The position numbers were made by a program, and so were the translations under genes. The notes below the pieces were generated by a model. The model was not told the origin of the DNA. It did not search any database and saw only the letters and a list, made by a program, of their open reading frames with translations. From Owenia fusiformis (Eukaryota; Annelida; Polychaeta; Sabellida; Oweniidae), in assembly GCA_903813345.2 (NCBI GenBank), contig CAIIXF020000003.1, forward strand, positions 16,568,931-16,632,930: a DNA stretch of 64,000 bases, given 5' to 3'. Within the stretch, counting starts at the first letter, position 1. The number at the start of each line of letters is the position of its first letter. Of the stretch, positions 12,510-20,965 are shown in pieces.

Positions 12510-15500
12510 TTAGCTTTTGTTCGCCAACCTTTGCGAACGTCTCGGAACAAACTCCCTAACTTCTTCAATAGTATCCATCTTCCGCAAGTACTCTGGTAAC
12601 TTTTTGATCTCTCTTCTATGCACAGTTTTCAGCAGACCACTCTCTGATTGAAGAACAAATGTTTTGGAATCCTTAATGTCTTTCACAATATGAACCTCAT
12701 CACCATACCCATCTTGGATCTTATTTCTTCCTTGAGGATGCTGTTTCACAATGACTTTATCATTGCAGTGGATTTCATCACTTTCATATGCATGTGTATC
12801 ATGGAGCTTTTGTCTCCTGTCTGCTTCTTTGTGTATCTTTTGTGACGCCAATCTGTAAGACTGTTTCAAGTGGTCCCTGTGTTTATTAATCCAACTACTG
12901 GTTCCGACTGTATCACCTTCACCTTCATCTTCATCAATGCCCTCAGTTCCAGAGATAATATCCAATGGTAGCTTTGGGTTACGTCCAAACATTAAAAAGA
13001 AAGGACTGTATCCAGTAGATGAATGTGGCGTGCAGTTGTACCTTGCGACTACGGCATCTATATATTCTGGCCACTTGAGTTTCTGTTCAGCTGACAAAGT
13101 TTTCAAAAGATTATGTAACGTCCTGTTAAATCTTTCTGCTTGGCCATTGCCTTCAGGGTGATAAGGTGTTGTTCGGGATTTGTCAATAGAGTATATTTTG
13201 CAGAGTTCACTGACAATTTTACTTTCAAAATTCCTGCCCTGGTCAGAGTGGATGCGTGATGGTATCCCATAATGGTTAAACCAGTTTTTAACAAGGGCTT
13301 TTGCAGTTGTTACAGCTTTTTGGTCTCTTGTAGGTATCGCCAATGTGTACTTTGTAAAAACATCAGTACAGATCAATACATTCTCCATGCCATTCGATGC
13401 CTTGTCCAATAGAGTGTAGTCGGTACATAGTAATTCATTGGGTTGTTTTGCCATAAGTCTACCCATTGATGTGTAAATGTTCTTGTATGGCACCTTCCCA
13501 TGAACACAGCGATCACATGACCTGATCCATTCTTTGATGTCATTTTGTATGTTTGGCCAAAAGTATTTATTTTCAATCAATCTAAATGTTCTTTCGCAAC
13601 CTTGATGTCCACTATTTTCATGTGTTTCTCTCAGGACTTTCTCTCGTATACATTTTGGCGTTACAACTTGGGTTATAGGAGACTGATTACTGTTTTTTAT
13701 GGTTCTTATCAGTATTCCTTTTTTCAAGCTTAGTCGACTGAAATGTTTTAGTAAGCTTTTCTGGTCTTTTGAAAGCTGATTTTTCATAGCTGAACTTGGC
13801 ATCTTTTTCTTCCTCACAAGTTTTTTGATAACTTTGATTTCTTCATCTTGATCTTGTAGTTCACCAAAACCAGATTCAGTTATTGTAGGGAATGGCGTAA
13901 AACTACCCGTGGTTGAAACATCTTCCTCAGCACTATGTTTGCCAGAAATAGATTCACCACTGTCAACTACAGTTAAGACTGGACATGGTGTTTGTGCAGC
14001 ACATGCATCAACAACTGGGTCAACTAGATTTGGGATTAAGCCAGCTTCTTTGAGTTCGGATGGAATATATGTAGTATCTGTGCATCTTTCTATTGTGACT
14101 TGCATTGCACTTGTTAGGAAATCTTCATCCCTATCCTCTTCTGTAGGGTTGTTTCTCAGTCTTGACAATGCATCTGCTGACTTATTCATGACACCAGCCT
14201 TGTATTTCAATTCAAAATTGAATGCAGCCAATTCTGAAACCCACCTTTGTTCCACTGCTGGGAGCTTTTTCACAGTCATGATATGTGTAAGGGGATTGTT
14301 GTCTGTATAAACAGTAACAAAAGATCCAAGGAGATAATCACGAAACTTTTCTGTCATGGCCCATTTCAGTCCAAGAAGCTCGAGCTTCATGCTAGAATAA
14401 TTTCTTTGGTTCTTCTCGGCTTTCCTTAGAGATCTGCTTGCGCATGCTATGATTCGCTTGGTTCCTTGTTGCATCTGATAGAGTACTGCTCCAATGCCAA
14501 CATGACTGCTATCTACTTCTAGGATGTAAGGCTTTTTGAAGTCAGCAAAAGCCAGTATGGGTGCATTAATGATTTTATCTTTCAAAATGTTGAATGCACT
14601 CTGACATTTTGTGTCCCACAATTCCTTGATGGATACACTTTTGGATTTCCTTTTGCCAACTTTACCATTCCTGTTAAGGATTTCATGTAACGGACGGACA
14701 ATCTTGGCGAAGTCTTTCACAAATCGTCTTGAGTAGCTTGTGTGACCAAGGAATCTACGGAGATCTTTAACTGTTTCCGGAACGGGCCAGTTCTTCAGTA
14801 CTTCTATTCTTGTGTCATCTGGTCTAATCCCATCCTTTGATATCATATGGCCTAAGTAAGTGACCTCAGTCTTGAAGAAATTGCATTTCTCCCATTTCAG
14901 CTTCAAGGAATTTTGTCTCAATATTTTGAAAACATTCTCCAGCTTGGTAATATGATCATGAACACTGCTAGAGTAACAGATGATGTCATCTAAATATACT
15001 AGTATGCTTTTGAAAATTTCATTTTTGAAGACTGTTTGCATCAATCTTTGGTAAGTAGCAGGGCTATTTGTCAAACCAAATGCCATTCTTGGATATTCAT
15101 ATAATCCAAACGGTGTCGTGAAGGCAGTCTTAGGCACATCATTCTCAGCTACCTTGACCTGGTGGTAAGCATTATCTAAATCGCAGGTGGAAAATATCTT
15201 GGCATCTATGAGAGCATCCATCGATTCTTCTATACGTGGAAGTGGATAACTGTCTTTTATCGTGTTGTTGTTCAATTGTCGATAATCGACACAAAGGCGA
15301 AGACTTCCATTCTTTTTTCTAACCAACACGATAGGACTTGCGAACGGACTATTGCTGGGTTGAATGATCTTCTTATCCAGTAGTTTCTGTATATGCTCTT
15401 TTACTTCTTGGCACAAATGAGGTGGTATTCTCCTATATGGCTGTTTGACCTGTTTACTAGGATTGATTAAATGTATCTCATGTTCTACTGCATCTGTGTG

Positions 15501-16484
15501 TCCAAAGTCTTCATCATCTTGGGCAAATACAGACTGGTTTCTGTAGAACATTTCTCTTGCGATTTCTCTCTCAGCATCAGTTCCAGGGAATTCAGCTAGT
15601 CTTTCATCCACCAGTTTTATGAACTTTTCTGAAGTATTTTCTGTTTCCTGGTGTGTAAGTTCGAAACAATTTTCTGCCTGGGAATAATGGACTGAATATG
15701 GGCTGCAAGTTTCTTTGGAGCTTTCAATTTTCCCAATTGGAGTTCGCTGGTTCAGTTTTACTCCAACCTTGGAAATGTTAGCAACTTTGACCCATTTCTC
15801 ATCGTGTGTACCATCTATAACGCCAGGTGTTATTTGTACGTTGCCAGGTAATGGTTTATCTGTGGGTTCGACAATTCCTACATCACTAAAATGTCCTGTA
15901 TTCACTTGTACATGAAGACATGTTCCTGGAGGAATAAATACTTCTTTGTCAACTCTCACATTCTGTGTTCTGGTTTCGGACTGTTTTTCTTCCGATTTTG
16001 GGAGTCTGTACAGCTGCACATGTTGTAAGATATTACATCCAATTAGACAATCGGGCTTGGCACCATCCTGTCCATGGATAATAATTCCAACATCATTAAT
16101 TAGTTGATTTTCAATTTGTACATCTGCTACCATAAAACCATCATAAGGAATTAACAGGTTGTTTGCAGCTCTTATTCTACACCACTTGTCACGTTGTAAA
16201 GTTTTATGAGAAAAGTGTTCATTGAAAAATTCCTTGGACATCAAAGTCACAGTACTGCCACTGTCAATTGTTACATTGACTGGAATATTGTCAATCATTA
16301 TTTCTCTTGTTGGACTTTCTCCTATTAATTTGTTCATGTCTACATTCTTGATATGTGTGTTTTTATCATTACTTGTACTGGTCTTAATAGGAATTTCATG
16401 AGGATTTACATTGGTTGCATTATTCTGTACACTGTGGTCTTTTAAGCTTTCATCTCTGGTGCCACTGTCCAGAGAACTTGCTAG
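12510..16484 (-). CDS. Pol: protease-RT-RNase H-integrase polyprotein
   Basis: Expressed by a -1 shift from gag: the frame entered at 16484 (CTA) is open through an in-frame ATG at 16337 to the stop at 12510. Residues counted from that Met: aspartic protease DSG at 25-27; reverse transcriptase about 300-500 with CDLDNAYHQ near 387 and YLDD at 448-451; RNase H about 603-690 with LEVDSS and YTDNNP; integrase with an HHCC zinc site (H905/H911, C941/C944) and D973, D1032, E1068, a D-D-35-E spacing; a GPY/F-like segment after it. There is no stop or frameshift and no key residue missing, so the enzyme set looks functional. No chromodomain follows. The protease-RT-RNase H-integrase order is typical of Ty3/gypsy. 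Confidence 0.95.
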   Translation of the reverse strand, partial: LASSLDSGTRDESLKDHSVQNNATNVNPHEIPIKTSTSNDKNTHIKNVDMNKLIGESPTREIMIDNIPVNVTIDSGSTVTLMSKEFFNEHFSHKTLQRDKWCRIRAANNLLIPYDGFMVADVQIENQLINDVGIIIHGQDGAKPDCLIGCNILQHVQLYRLPKSEEKQSETRTQNVRVDKEVFIPPGTCLHVQVNTGHFSDVGIVEPTDKPLPGNVQITPGVIDGTHDEKWVKVANISKVGVKLNQRTPIGKIESSKETCSPYSVHYSQAENCFELTHQETENTSEKFIKLVDERLAEFPGTDAEREIAREMFYRNQSVFAQDDEDFGHTDAVEHEIHLINPSKQVKQPYRRIPPHLCQEVKEHIQKLLDKKIIQPSNSPFASPIVLVRKKNGSLRLCVDYRQLNNNTIKDSYPLPRIEESMDALIDAKIFSTCDLDNAYHQVKVAENDVPKTAFTTPFGLYEYPRMAFGLTNSPATYQRLMQTVFKNEIFKSILVYLDDIICYSSSVHDHITKLENVFKILRQNSLKLKWEKCNFFKTEVTYLGHMISKDGIRPDDTRIEVLKNWPVPETVKDLRRFLGHTSYSRRFVKDFAKIVRPLHEILNRNGKVGKRKSKSVSIKELWDTKCQSAFNILKDKIINAPILAFADFKKPYILEVDSSHVGIGAVLYQMQQGTKRIIACASRSLRKAEKNQRNYSSMKLELLGLKWAMTEKFRDYLLGSFVTVYTDNNPLTHIMTVKKLPAVEQRWVSELAAFNFELKYKAGVMNKSADALSRLRNNPTEEDRDEDFLTSAMQVTIERCTDTTYIPSELKEAGLIPNLVDPVVDACAAQTPCPVLTVVDSGESISGKHSAEEDVSTTGSFTPFPTITESGFGELQDQDEEIKVIKKLVRKKKMPSSAMKNQLSKDQKSLLKHFSRLSLKKGILIRTIKNSNQSPITQVVTPKCIREKVLRETHENSGHQGCERTFRLIENKYFWPNIQNDIKEWIRSCDRCVHGKVPYKNIYTSMGRLMAKQPNELLCTDYTLLDKASNGMENVLICTDVFTKYTLAIPTRDQKAVTTAKALVKNWFNHYGIPSRIHSDQGRNFESKIVSELCKIYSIDKSRTTPYHPEGNGQAERFNRTLHNLLKTLSAEQKLKWPEYIDAVVARYNCTPHSSTGYSPFFLMFGRNPKLPLDIISGTEGIDEDEGEGDTVGTSSWINKHRDHLKQSYRLASQKIHKEADRRQKLHDTHAYESDEIHCNDKVIVKQHPQGRNKIQDGYGDEVHIVKDIKDSKTFVLQSESGLLKTVHRREIKKLPEYLRKMDTIEEVREFVPRRSQRLANKS

Positions 16485-16490
16485 TTTTTT
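16453..16490 (-). promoter_or_regulatory. Gag-pol -1 ribosomal frameshift signal
   Basis: In the gag frame the codons read CAA AAA AAC TAG, giving the slippery heptamer A AAA AAC (16490-16484). After an 8-nt spacer comes a perfect 7-bp stem, TCTCTGG (16475-16469) with CCAGAGA (16459-16453), around a 9-nt loop. The loop holds GTGG, which could pair with CCAC shortly downstream as a small pseudoknot. Slipping back one base enters the open pol frame exactly. Heptamer, spacer and stem all match the known -1 signals of retroviruses. Confidence 0.9.
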
Positions 16491-18250
16491 TGAACATTTG
16501 AGGAAGTATTTTCTTGGTTGCTGTTCCTCCAGTTACCAGAATTTCCATTATTCTGAGGGTAGTCTTGATAACCTTGATCTCTTTGCTGATAACGAGTTGT
16601 AACATTTCCACCTGGATATGTTCTGTTTCCATGTGATGTACCTCTACCCCTTGTGTCACCATAGCCTCTCTGAGCAAAGTCTCTATGGGGAAAATGCTGA
16701 TTTGTATAGATCCTATTCTGGTCATAGTTGTTGCGAGTATCATCATGATTGTTGAACCCTCTACTATCACTGAAGTATCCTCTATCATTGAAACCTCCTT
16801 GGTTACTGGAACCTCCTCTGTTACTGAAGCCTCCTCTGTTACTGTAGCCTCCTCTGTTACTGTAGCCTCCTCTGTTACTGTAGCCTCCTCTGTTATTGTA
16901 GCCTCCTCTGGTACTGAAGCCTCCTCTATTACTGAAGTCTCCTCTGTTACTGTAGCCATGGGGGTCTGTATCAAAGTATCCTGGTCCATGTTCTGGATGA
17001 TTGTAACCTTGCTTCTGGGAGATGTAATTTGTCATAACATCCTTCTGAAATTCCTTTTGGATTTCCTCCTTCACTAATTCTTTCAACAAAGTACGATCAG
17101 ATGTTATACTAGTAGGCGCTGAGTCAGCAGTGGTACAGTTTGAAGTTTGTAGAGTTTTCCTTACTTGGTCTTGTATAATATCCCTAATTGATGTATCTGT
17201 AGTAGTAGTGGACTGCCTATCATGCTTCTCCTCCATTATGAATGCCTCTTCGCGTAGAGTTGTGAATGATATAGCAGGTTGTTGTTTAAGTTTATCATAC
17301 AACATTAGACGCATCACTTCTGATGAAACTCCATTGGCAAACTGAGTTTTGATAAGTCTATCTGTGTTGTCAATACACAAAAACTCGTCGTGGGAGTTCT
17401 GCAGCAGTTCCAGCTGTGTCATTAGTCTTTGACTGTAGGCTTTTATGTTCTCATCCTTGTTCTGCTTTGTGTTGAGGAATAGTTGAAGAGCAGAATGTTT
17501 AGTCTGTCTACTGCCATAAACTCTTTGAAGGGTGGTGAATATCTCATCAGGCTTTGCTATTTCACCAAGAAGCTTAGCTTCTTTCCGAGGCATTCCTTCT
17601 AAGTGTGAGAGTAGATAATCATACTGGTCTTCTTCAGGAATCTTCTTCAAGGCCCGTTTACAATCATCTACCCAGTCATATATATTTTGTTCTTTTCCAA
17701 TGAATTTGTTGATCTTTGGCTCTTTGTAGTATTGTTTCACAGGTGCAACTGGTTTGGTTGTTGGAGTGGATGTATTGAAATTTCCAACTGTAGGAAGGAC
17801 ATCATTGTTTTTTCTGACTCGTGATATGTCTAAGAGGGTGGCATTTGCAGATATTCCTGTTGGTTGCTTAAGTTTCTCAGTTGTATTTCCATATATTGTA
17901 TCTCGATCCCTATTCAATAAGTTGGCATAGTGTTGTTTCCTTTGTGTATGTTCTTGTTCTTTCTCTTTGATAAGGCGCTCCAGCTCGGATTTTCTGGTTT
18001 CATATTCTGCATATACGTCATCAATGGAGGCCAACAACTTCTGGTTTTCACGTTCGATATCGCCAAGACTCTCCCTGAGACGTTTGTTTTCTGTTTCCTT
18101 TAAGTGACGCTTGGTTACACCATTATTGATGTCCTCATCAGTAAATCTCAATGAGTTATTTACATGTAGTACTTCAGACATTTTATCTATAAGTTCCTCA
18201 GCTGTCCTAGACTGTTGTTCCAACTCTTCATGAGACATGTAGTGCGCCAT
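16481..18250 (-). CDS. Gag with RGG-repeat tail
   Basis: 589 residues from an ATG in strong Kozak context (CAAGATGG). Residues about 50-115 are charged and heptad-like (coiled coil). Residues about 175-345 resemble the retrotransposon Gag capsid region (KINKFIGKEQNIYDWVDDC onward, with YGSRQTKHSALQLF). Residues about 433-490 are a tandem run of (Y/F)SNRGG units encoded by an 18-base DNA repeat, followed by an Arg/Gly/Asn/Gln-rich tail to 589. There are only three cysteines (197, 292, 372), so the usual CCHC nucleocapsid knuckle is absent and the RGG tail is the likely RNA-binding part. The stop TAG at 16483-16481 lies directly after the frameshift heptamer. Confidence 0.92.
   Translation of the reverse strand: MAHYMSHEELEQQSRTAEELIDKMSEVLHVNNSLRFTDEDINNGVTKRHLKETENKRLRESLGDIERENQKLLASIDDVYAEYETRKSELERLIKEKEQEHTQRKQHYANLLNRDRDTIYGNTTEKLKQPTGISANATLLDISRVRKNNDVLPTVGNFNTSTPTTKPVAPVKQYYKEPKINKFIGKEQNIYDWVDDCKRALKKIPEEDQYDYLLSHLEGMPRKEAKLLGEIAKPDEIFTTLQRVYGSRQTKHSALQLFLNTKQNKDENIKAYSQRLMTQLELLQNSHDEFLCIDNTDRLIKTQFANGVSSEVMRLMLYDKLKQQPAISFTTLREEAFIMEEKHDRQSTTTTDTSIRDIIQDQVRKTLQTSNCTTADSAPTSITSDRTLLKELVKEEIQKEFQKDVMTNYISQKQGYNHPEHGPGYFDTDPHGYSNRGDFSNRGGFSTRGGYNNRGGYSNRGGYSNRGGYSNRGGFSNRGGSSNQGGFNDRGYFSDSRGFNNHDDTRNNYDQNRIYTNQHFPHRDFAQRGYGDTRGRGTSHGNRTYPGGNVTTRYQQRDQGYQDYPQNNGNSGNWRNSNQENTSSNVQKN
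16780..16965 (-). repeat. 18-bp coding repeat of the Gag RGG tail
   Basis: Tandem 18-base units (plus-strand form CCTCCTCTGTTACTGTAG) encode SNRGGY/F-type hexapeptides. Variation between units is mostly in the aromatic codon. Other frames across this run also stay open and give TEE-type repeats that are only shadows. Confidence 0.85.
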
Positions 18251-18333
18251 CTTGTGTTAATACTGAGTGGATATCCAACTCAACACTATGTAAAAAATCT
18301 TATTGTCAAATACCCTTGTGATCTAATAAAGAT

Positions 18334-18720
18334 GTGCGTTATGGTATACCACCGTGTAATCTTATATACTAGTATAACACTAGCATGTAACAAATATGTG
18401 ATAATACAATGTGCGTTTTAGCACACTACCGTGATATAAGATTGTGCGTTATAGCACCACGCCGTGTAGCAATAGGTACGAATATGTGACACCTTAATAA
18501 CGTGCGTTGTTGCACAGCACTATGTAGTAATATATACACCTTTATGGTACCCTTATGATGTGCGTTTTTGCACAACACCGTGTGATAATATGTACACTAA
18601 CAAACACTTATAGACTACCCTAGTAACGTGAGTTTTTGCACAACACCGTGTTGTAATATGTACACTTATAGAATACCCTTAAATGTGCATTTTTGCACAA
18701 CACCATGTGGTAATTTGTAT
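18334..18720 (-). repeat. Array of about seven hairpin units in the leader
   Basis: Units start at 18334, 18411, 18444, 18502, 18560, 18628 and 18685 (33-77 bases apart). On the sense strand most read TGTGC, a six-base A-rich loop (AAAAAC, TAAAAC, AACAAC, TATAAC, AAAAAT), then GCACA, and follow a CACGGTGTTG-type stretch. Units 2, 3, 4, 5 and 7 keep the GTGC/GCAC stem; units 1 and 6 are degraded. Confidence 0.8.
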
Positions 18721-18856
18721 CCGTATAGGTTATTCTCGGCCAATATTGTGTAATTATATAAGTATATATGTACCCTATCAAAAAGCTTTTGCTAGGATAA
18801 TACCTTATAGATATAAACAAACACTAATATTTATTAAGGTAGTTATGTGTAGGATT

Positions 18857-18934
18857 GTACCCTAACAGATTTTGTAAGTTAGGATAATAATACCTGTACC
18901 CTAACAGATTTTGTAAGTTAGGATAATAATACCT
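18857..18934 (-). repeat. 39-bp tandem duplication in the leader
   Basis: Two adjacent identical 39-base copies (starting GTACCCTAACAGATTTTG) at 18857-18895 and 18896-18934. Confidence 0.9.
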
Positions 18935-19050
18935 TCTTTAATGACAACACAGTAGCAATATAGCAACAATAAACCCTAAACCTTAATTAAGTTTAGAAAC
19001 CTGATAATTCTATGAAGACATAGTCTACTATATGTACATTGATTGTCACT

Positions 19051-19196
19051 TTATGTGACTGTCACTTTATGTGACGCTTGAACAGCAATTGGTTTAATAA
19101 TACACTCTACACTATAGATGGCATTATGTGACTGTCACTTTATGCGACACTTGAACAGTAATTGATTTAATAATACACACTCCACTATAGATGGCA
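19051..19196 (-). repeat. 73-bp tandem duplication in the leader
   Basis: Two adjacent copies (19051-19123 and 19124-19196) differ at a few positions. Each contains the palindrome GTCACTTTATGTGAC or a variant, so each can form a short hairpin. A partial GACTGTCACTTTAT recurs near 19391. Confidence 0.85.
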
Positions 19197-19542
19197 TTTA
19201 TTCTTCAGCCATTATCAACATAATATGCATGAGTTCTACCAACACAAAATATATCTGCATATGGGCATCAGATTCAATTGCATAAGTTCACCTTTGTAAA
19301 TAAATGAACTGGAAAATACGCTTGCTTTTAGAGCATATTTGATACTTATAGAACTACCTAAATTATCTGAATCTGAATCTATAGTGACTATCTGACTGTC
19401 ACTTTATCAAGCATTAATGGCTCAATACTAACACTACTTATATTATACACATTCATTTGTTGTGGTTTTAAACCTGTATACTGGCTAGTGGTACGTTGTA
19501 GCTTGCAAGTGGTTGTAGGTTGTAGGTTGATGCTGCCGCAAA

Positions 19543-19556
19543 CACATCTGACACCA
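19543..19556 (-). promoter_or_regulatory. Primer-binding site resembling tRNA-Leu 3' end
   Basis: One base after the 5' LTR the sense strand reads TGGTGTCAGATGTG. The complement of a eukaryotic tRNA-Leu 3' end (with CCA) is TGGTGTCAGAAGTG, so 13 of 14 bases agree. tRNA-Leu as primer is inferred from this match. Confidence 0.7.
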
Positions 19557-19557
19557 T

Positions 19558-20819
19558 TGTGAGCTGGGCGAATGGGGGGCACGTGGGTAACGGCAATAAA
19601 AACTACACACACAAGTTCAGTCATATGATATCTTTATTCTTTACAGTCTTAGTTGTAACATCAGGTATCACAGGATGTTAACAGGCAACAAGAAGAACAA
19701 GTAGTAGAAGTAGAAGTCTGCAATTATACAAAATAATATGCATTAAAAATAGGAACCAATATTTCGTAATGTTGAGACCATAAAATACAAATATTATTAT
19801 ATGAATACTATTACATTTCATATGTGATTCCCTTAGACTAAACCAAACACACAGTTTCATGTACTTTACACAAATAATACAATAATATATTTTAAGAGAT
19901 ATGCATACCCTAATGACTAGTCTAATGGAGACTAACTGCAACCTCAATGTAAGAAAACATCCAATCTCCAGTACTAAAATTAGAAGTAACAAAAGTGCAG
20001 CAATGTACCATGTTGTCAAATGAACAAACATGAAAGAATTAATAATATTCACCAATACAACATAATAATTAGAACCATTAAAGTGTGACATAAGATTACG
20101 TGTATTCGAGCTCTGGTGAAAATATAAAATCATTTTACAAAATGGCTGCACCTTAAAATACAAAATGGCTGACACAAAAATGATATAAACTTACAAATAG
20201 TCCTTAGGACTTTTGAAGTGGTGTGAGACCCTGGCTGAGTGTGGTGTACATGAGCACTTACACAGTGTGTCTGCAATTAACAGGACAGTAAAAGTAAGTT
20301 GTAAAAGTAAGCCACATAAGCATTACAAAATTGGGCGTGACCCGTATTCTAATTTACAAAACTGGTTTACAAAAGTTGTAGTCTAGGGATATGAAATATT
20401 ACCTTACCAGAAAATATGATATAAAAAGAAAATGACATTCTTCTATAATGATAGTATAGGATAAACTGGTAGAAAGTACAACTTGACTGAATAAATTGGG
20501 AAAAATACAAAATTGTATTTACCTATACACAGAGGTGTTTCCAGTTGAAGCTCAGCCAGTGGACTGAGGTCAGTTTGAAAAATAGAAATCACTGCTAATG
20601 CAGGGTTATAAAACCAGCCACAAACTTACAAAATATAAGAATCAAAAATAAGGTTTACATGTAATTGTCCTATACTGAATAGAAAATCTAACCCAGTAAG
20701 TGTGGTTCTAAAAATAGCATGGTTCACTTAAATGCATACATATGTGTAAAAGTACAGGTGGTCTCATGAACCATGTAACTATCCTTGTCCATACAGGGTG
20801 TTACACCTAACCTGTCACA
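19558..20819 (-). repeat. 5' LTR of gypsy element
   Basis: 1,262 bases collinear with the LTR at 10796-12057. The one difference I noticed is T at 20729 against C at 11967. Transcription of the element should start within this LTR; no TATA box was assigned. Confidence 0.95.
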
Positions 20820-20823
20820 CATA
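20820..20823. repeat. Target-site duplication CATA, right copy
   Basis: Matches 10792-10795 left of the element. An A preceding it could extend the match to ACATA if the LTR end is set one base shorter. Confidence 0.75.
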
Positions 20824-20965
20824 TATATTTGTAAATTTTATTATATACAAATCAAATAATAAAAATAGTCAAATTAGTCAAAGAGAAAATCAAGAAACTG
20901 TTTTCTTATGTACACTAAAAATAGTTTAATTAAATCGATGAGTATAATTAAGAAATATCTTAAAC

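Larger units (their letters stand above)
18251..19542 (-). other. Leader (5' untranslated) region of the gypsy element
   Basis: About 1.3 kb between the primer site and the gag ATG without a protein-like frame. It is occupied by three repeat sets, listed separately. A leader this long and structured is unusual and may carry dimerisation, packaging or translation-control signals (inference). Confidence 0.7.
10796..20819 (-). mobile_element. Full-length Ty3/gypsy LTR retrotransposon
   Basis: A 10,024-bp element transcribed right to left. Order on the minus strand: 5' LTR (20819-19558), tRNA-Leu-like primer site, 1.3-kb leader with repeats, gag, a -1 frameshift, pol (protease, reverse transcriptase, RNase H, integrase), short 3' region, 3' LTR (12057-10796). 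The LTRs begin TGTGAC and end CTCACA, with TGTGA/TCACA terminal inverted repeats. The flanks show CATA at 10792-10795 and 20820-20823, a 4-bp target duplication. I noticed one LTR difference, at 11967/20729, so insertion is recent. Protease before RT and integrase after RNase H place it in Ty3/gypsy (Metaviridae). There is no chromodomain and no envelope-like frame. It inserted about 150 bases past the stop codon of the gene at 20966-22463, in the same orientation. Confidence 0.95.

Noticed and set aside
16450-16989. 179-codon minus-strand frame rich in TEE repeats, and plus-strand frame 16685-17077
   Set aside because: Shadows of the 18-bp repeat that encodes the Gag RGG tail, in other frames; neither is the pol frame.
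19678-20175. Hydrophobic 165-codon frame in the right LTR as a separate gene
   Set aside because: Identical to that in the left LTR, starts with GTG, probably a chance frame; kept only as a low-interest finding.
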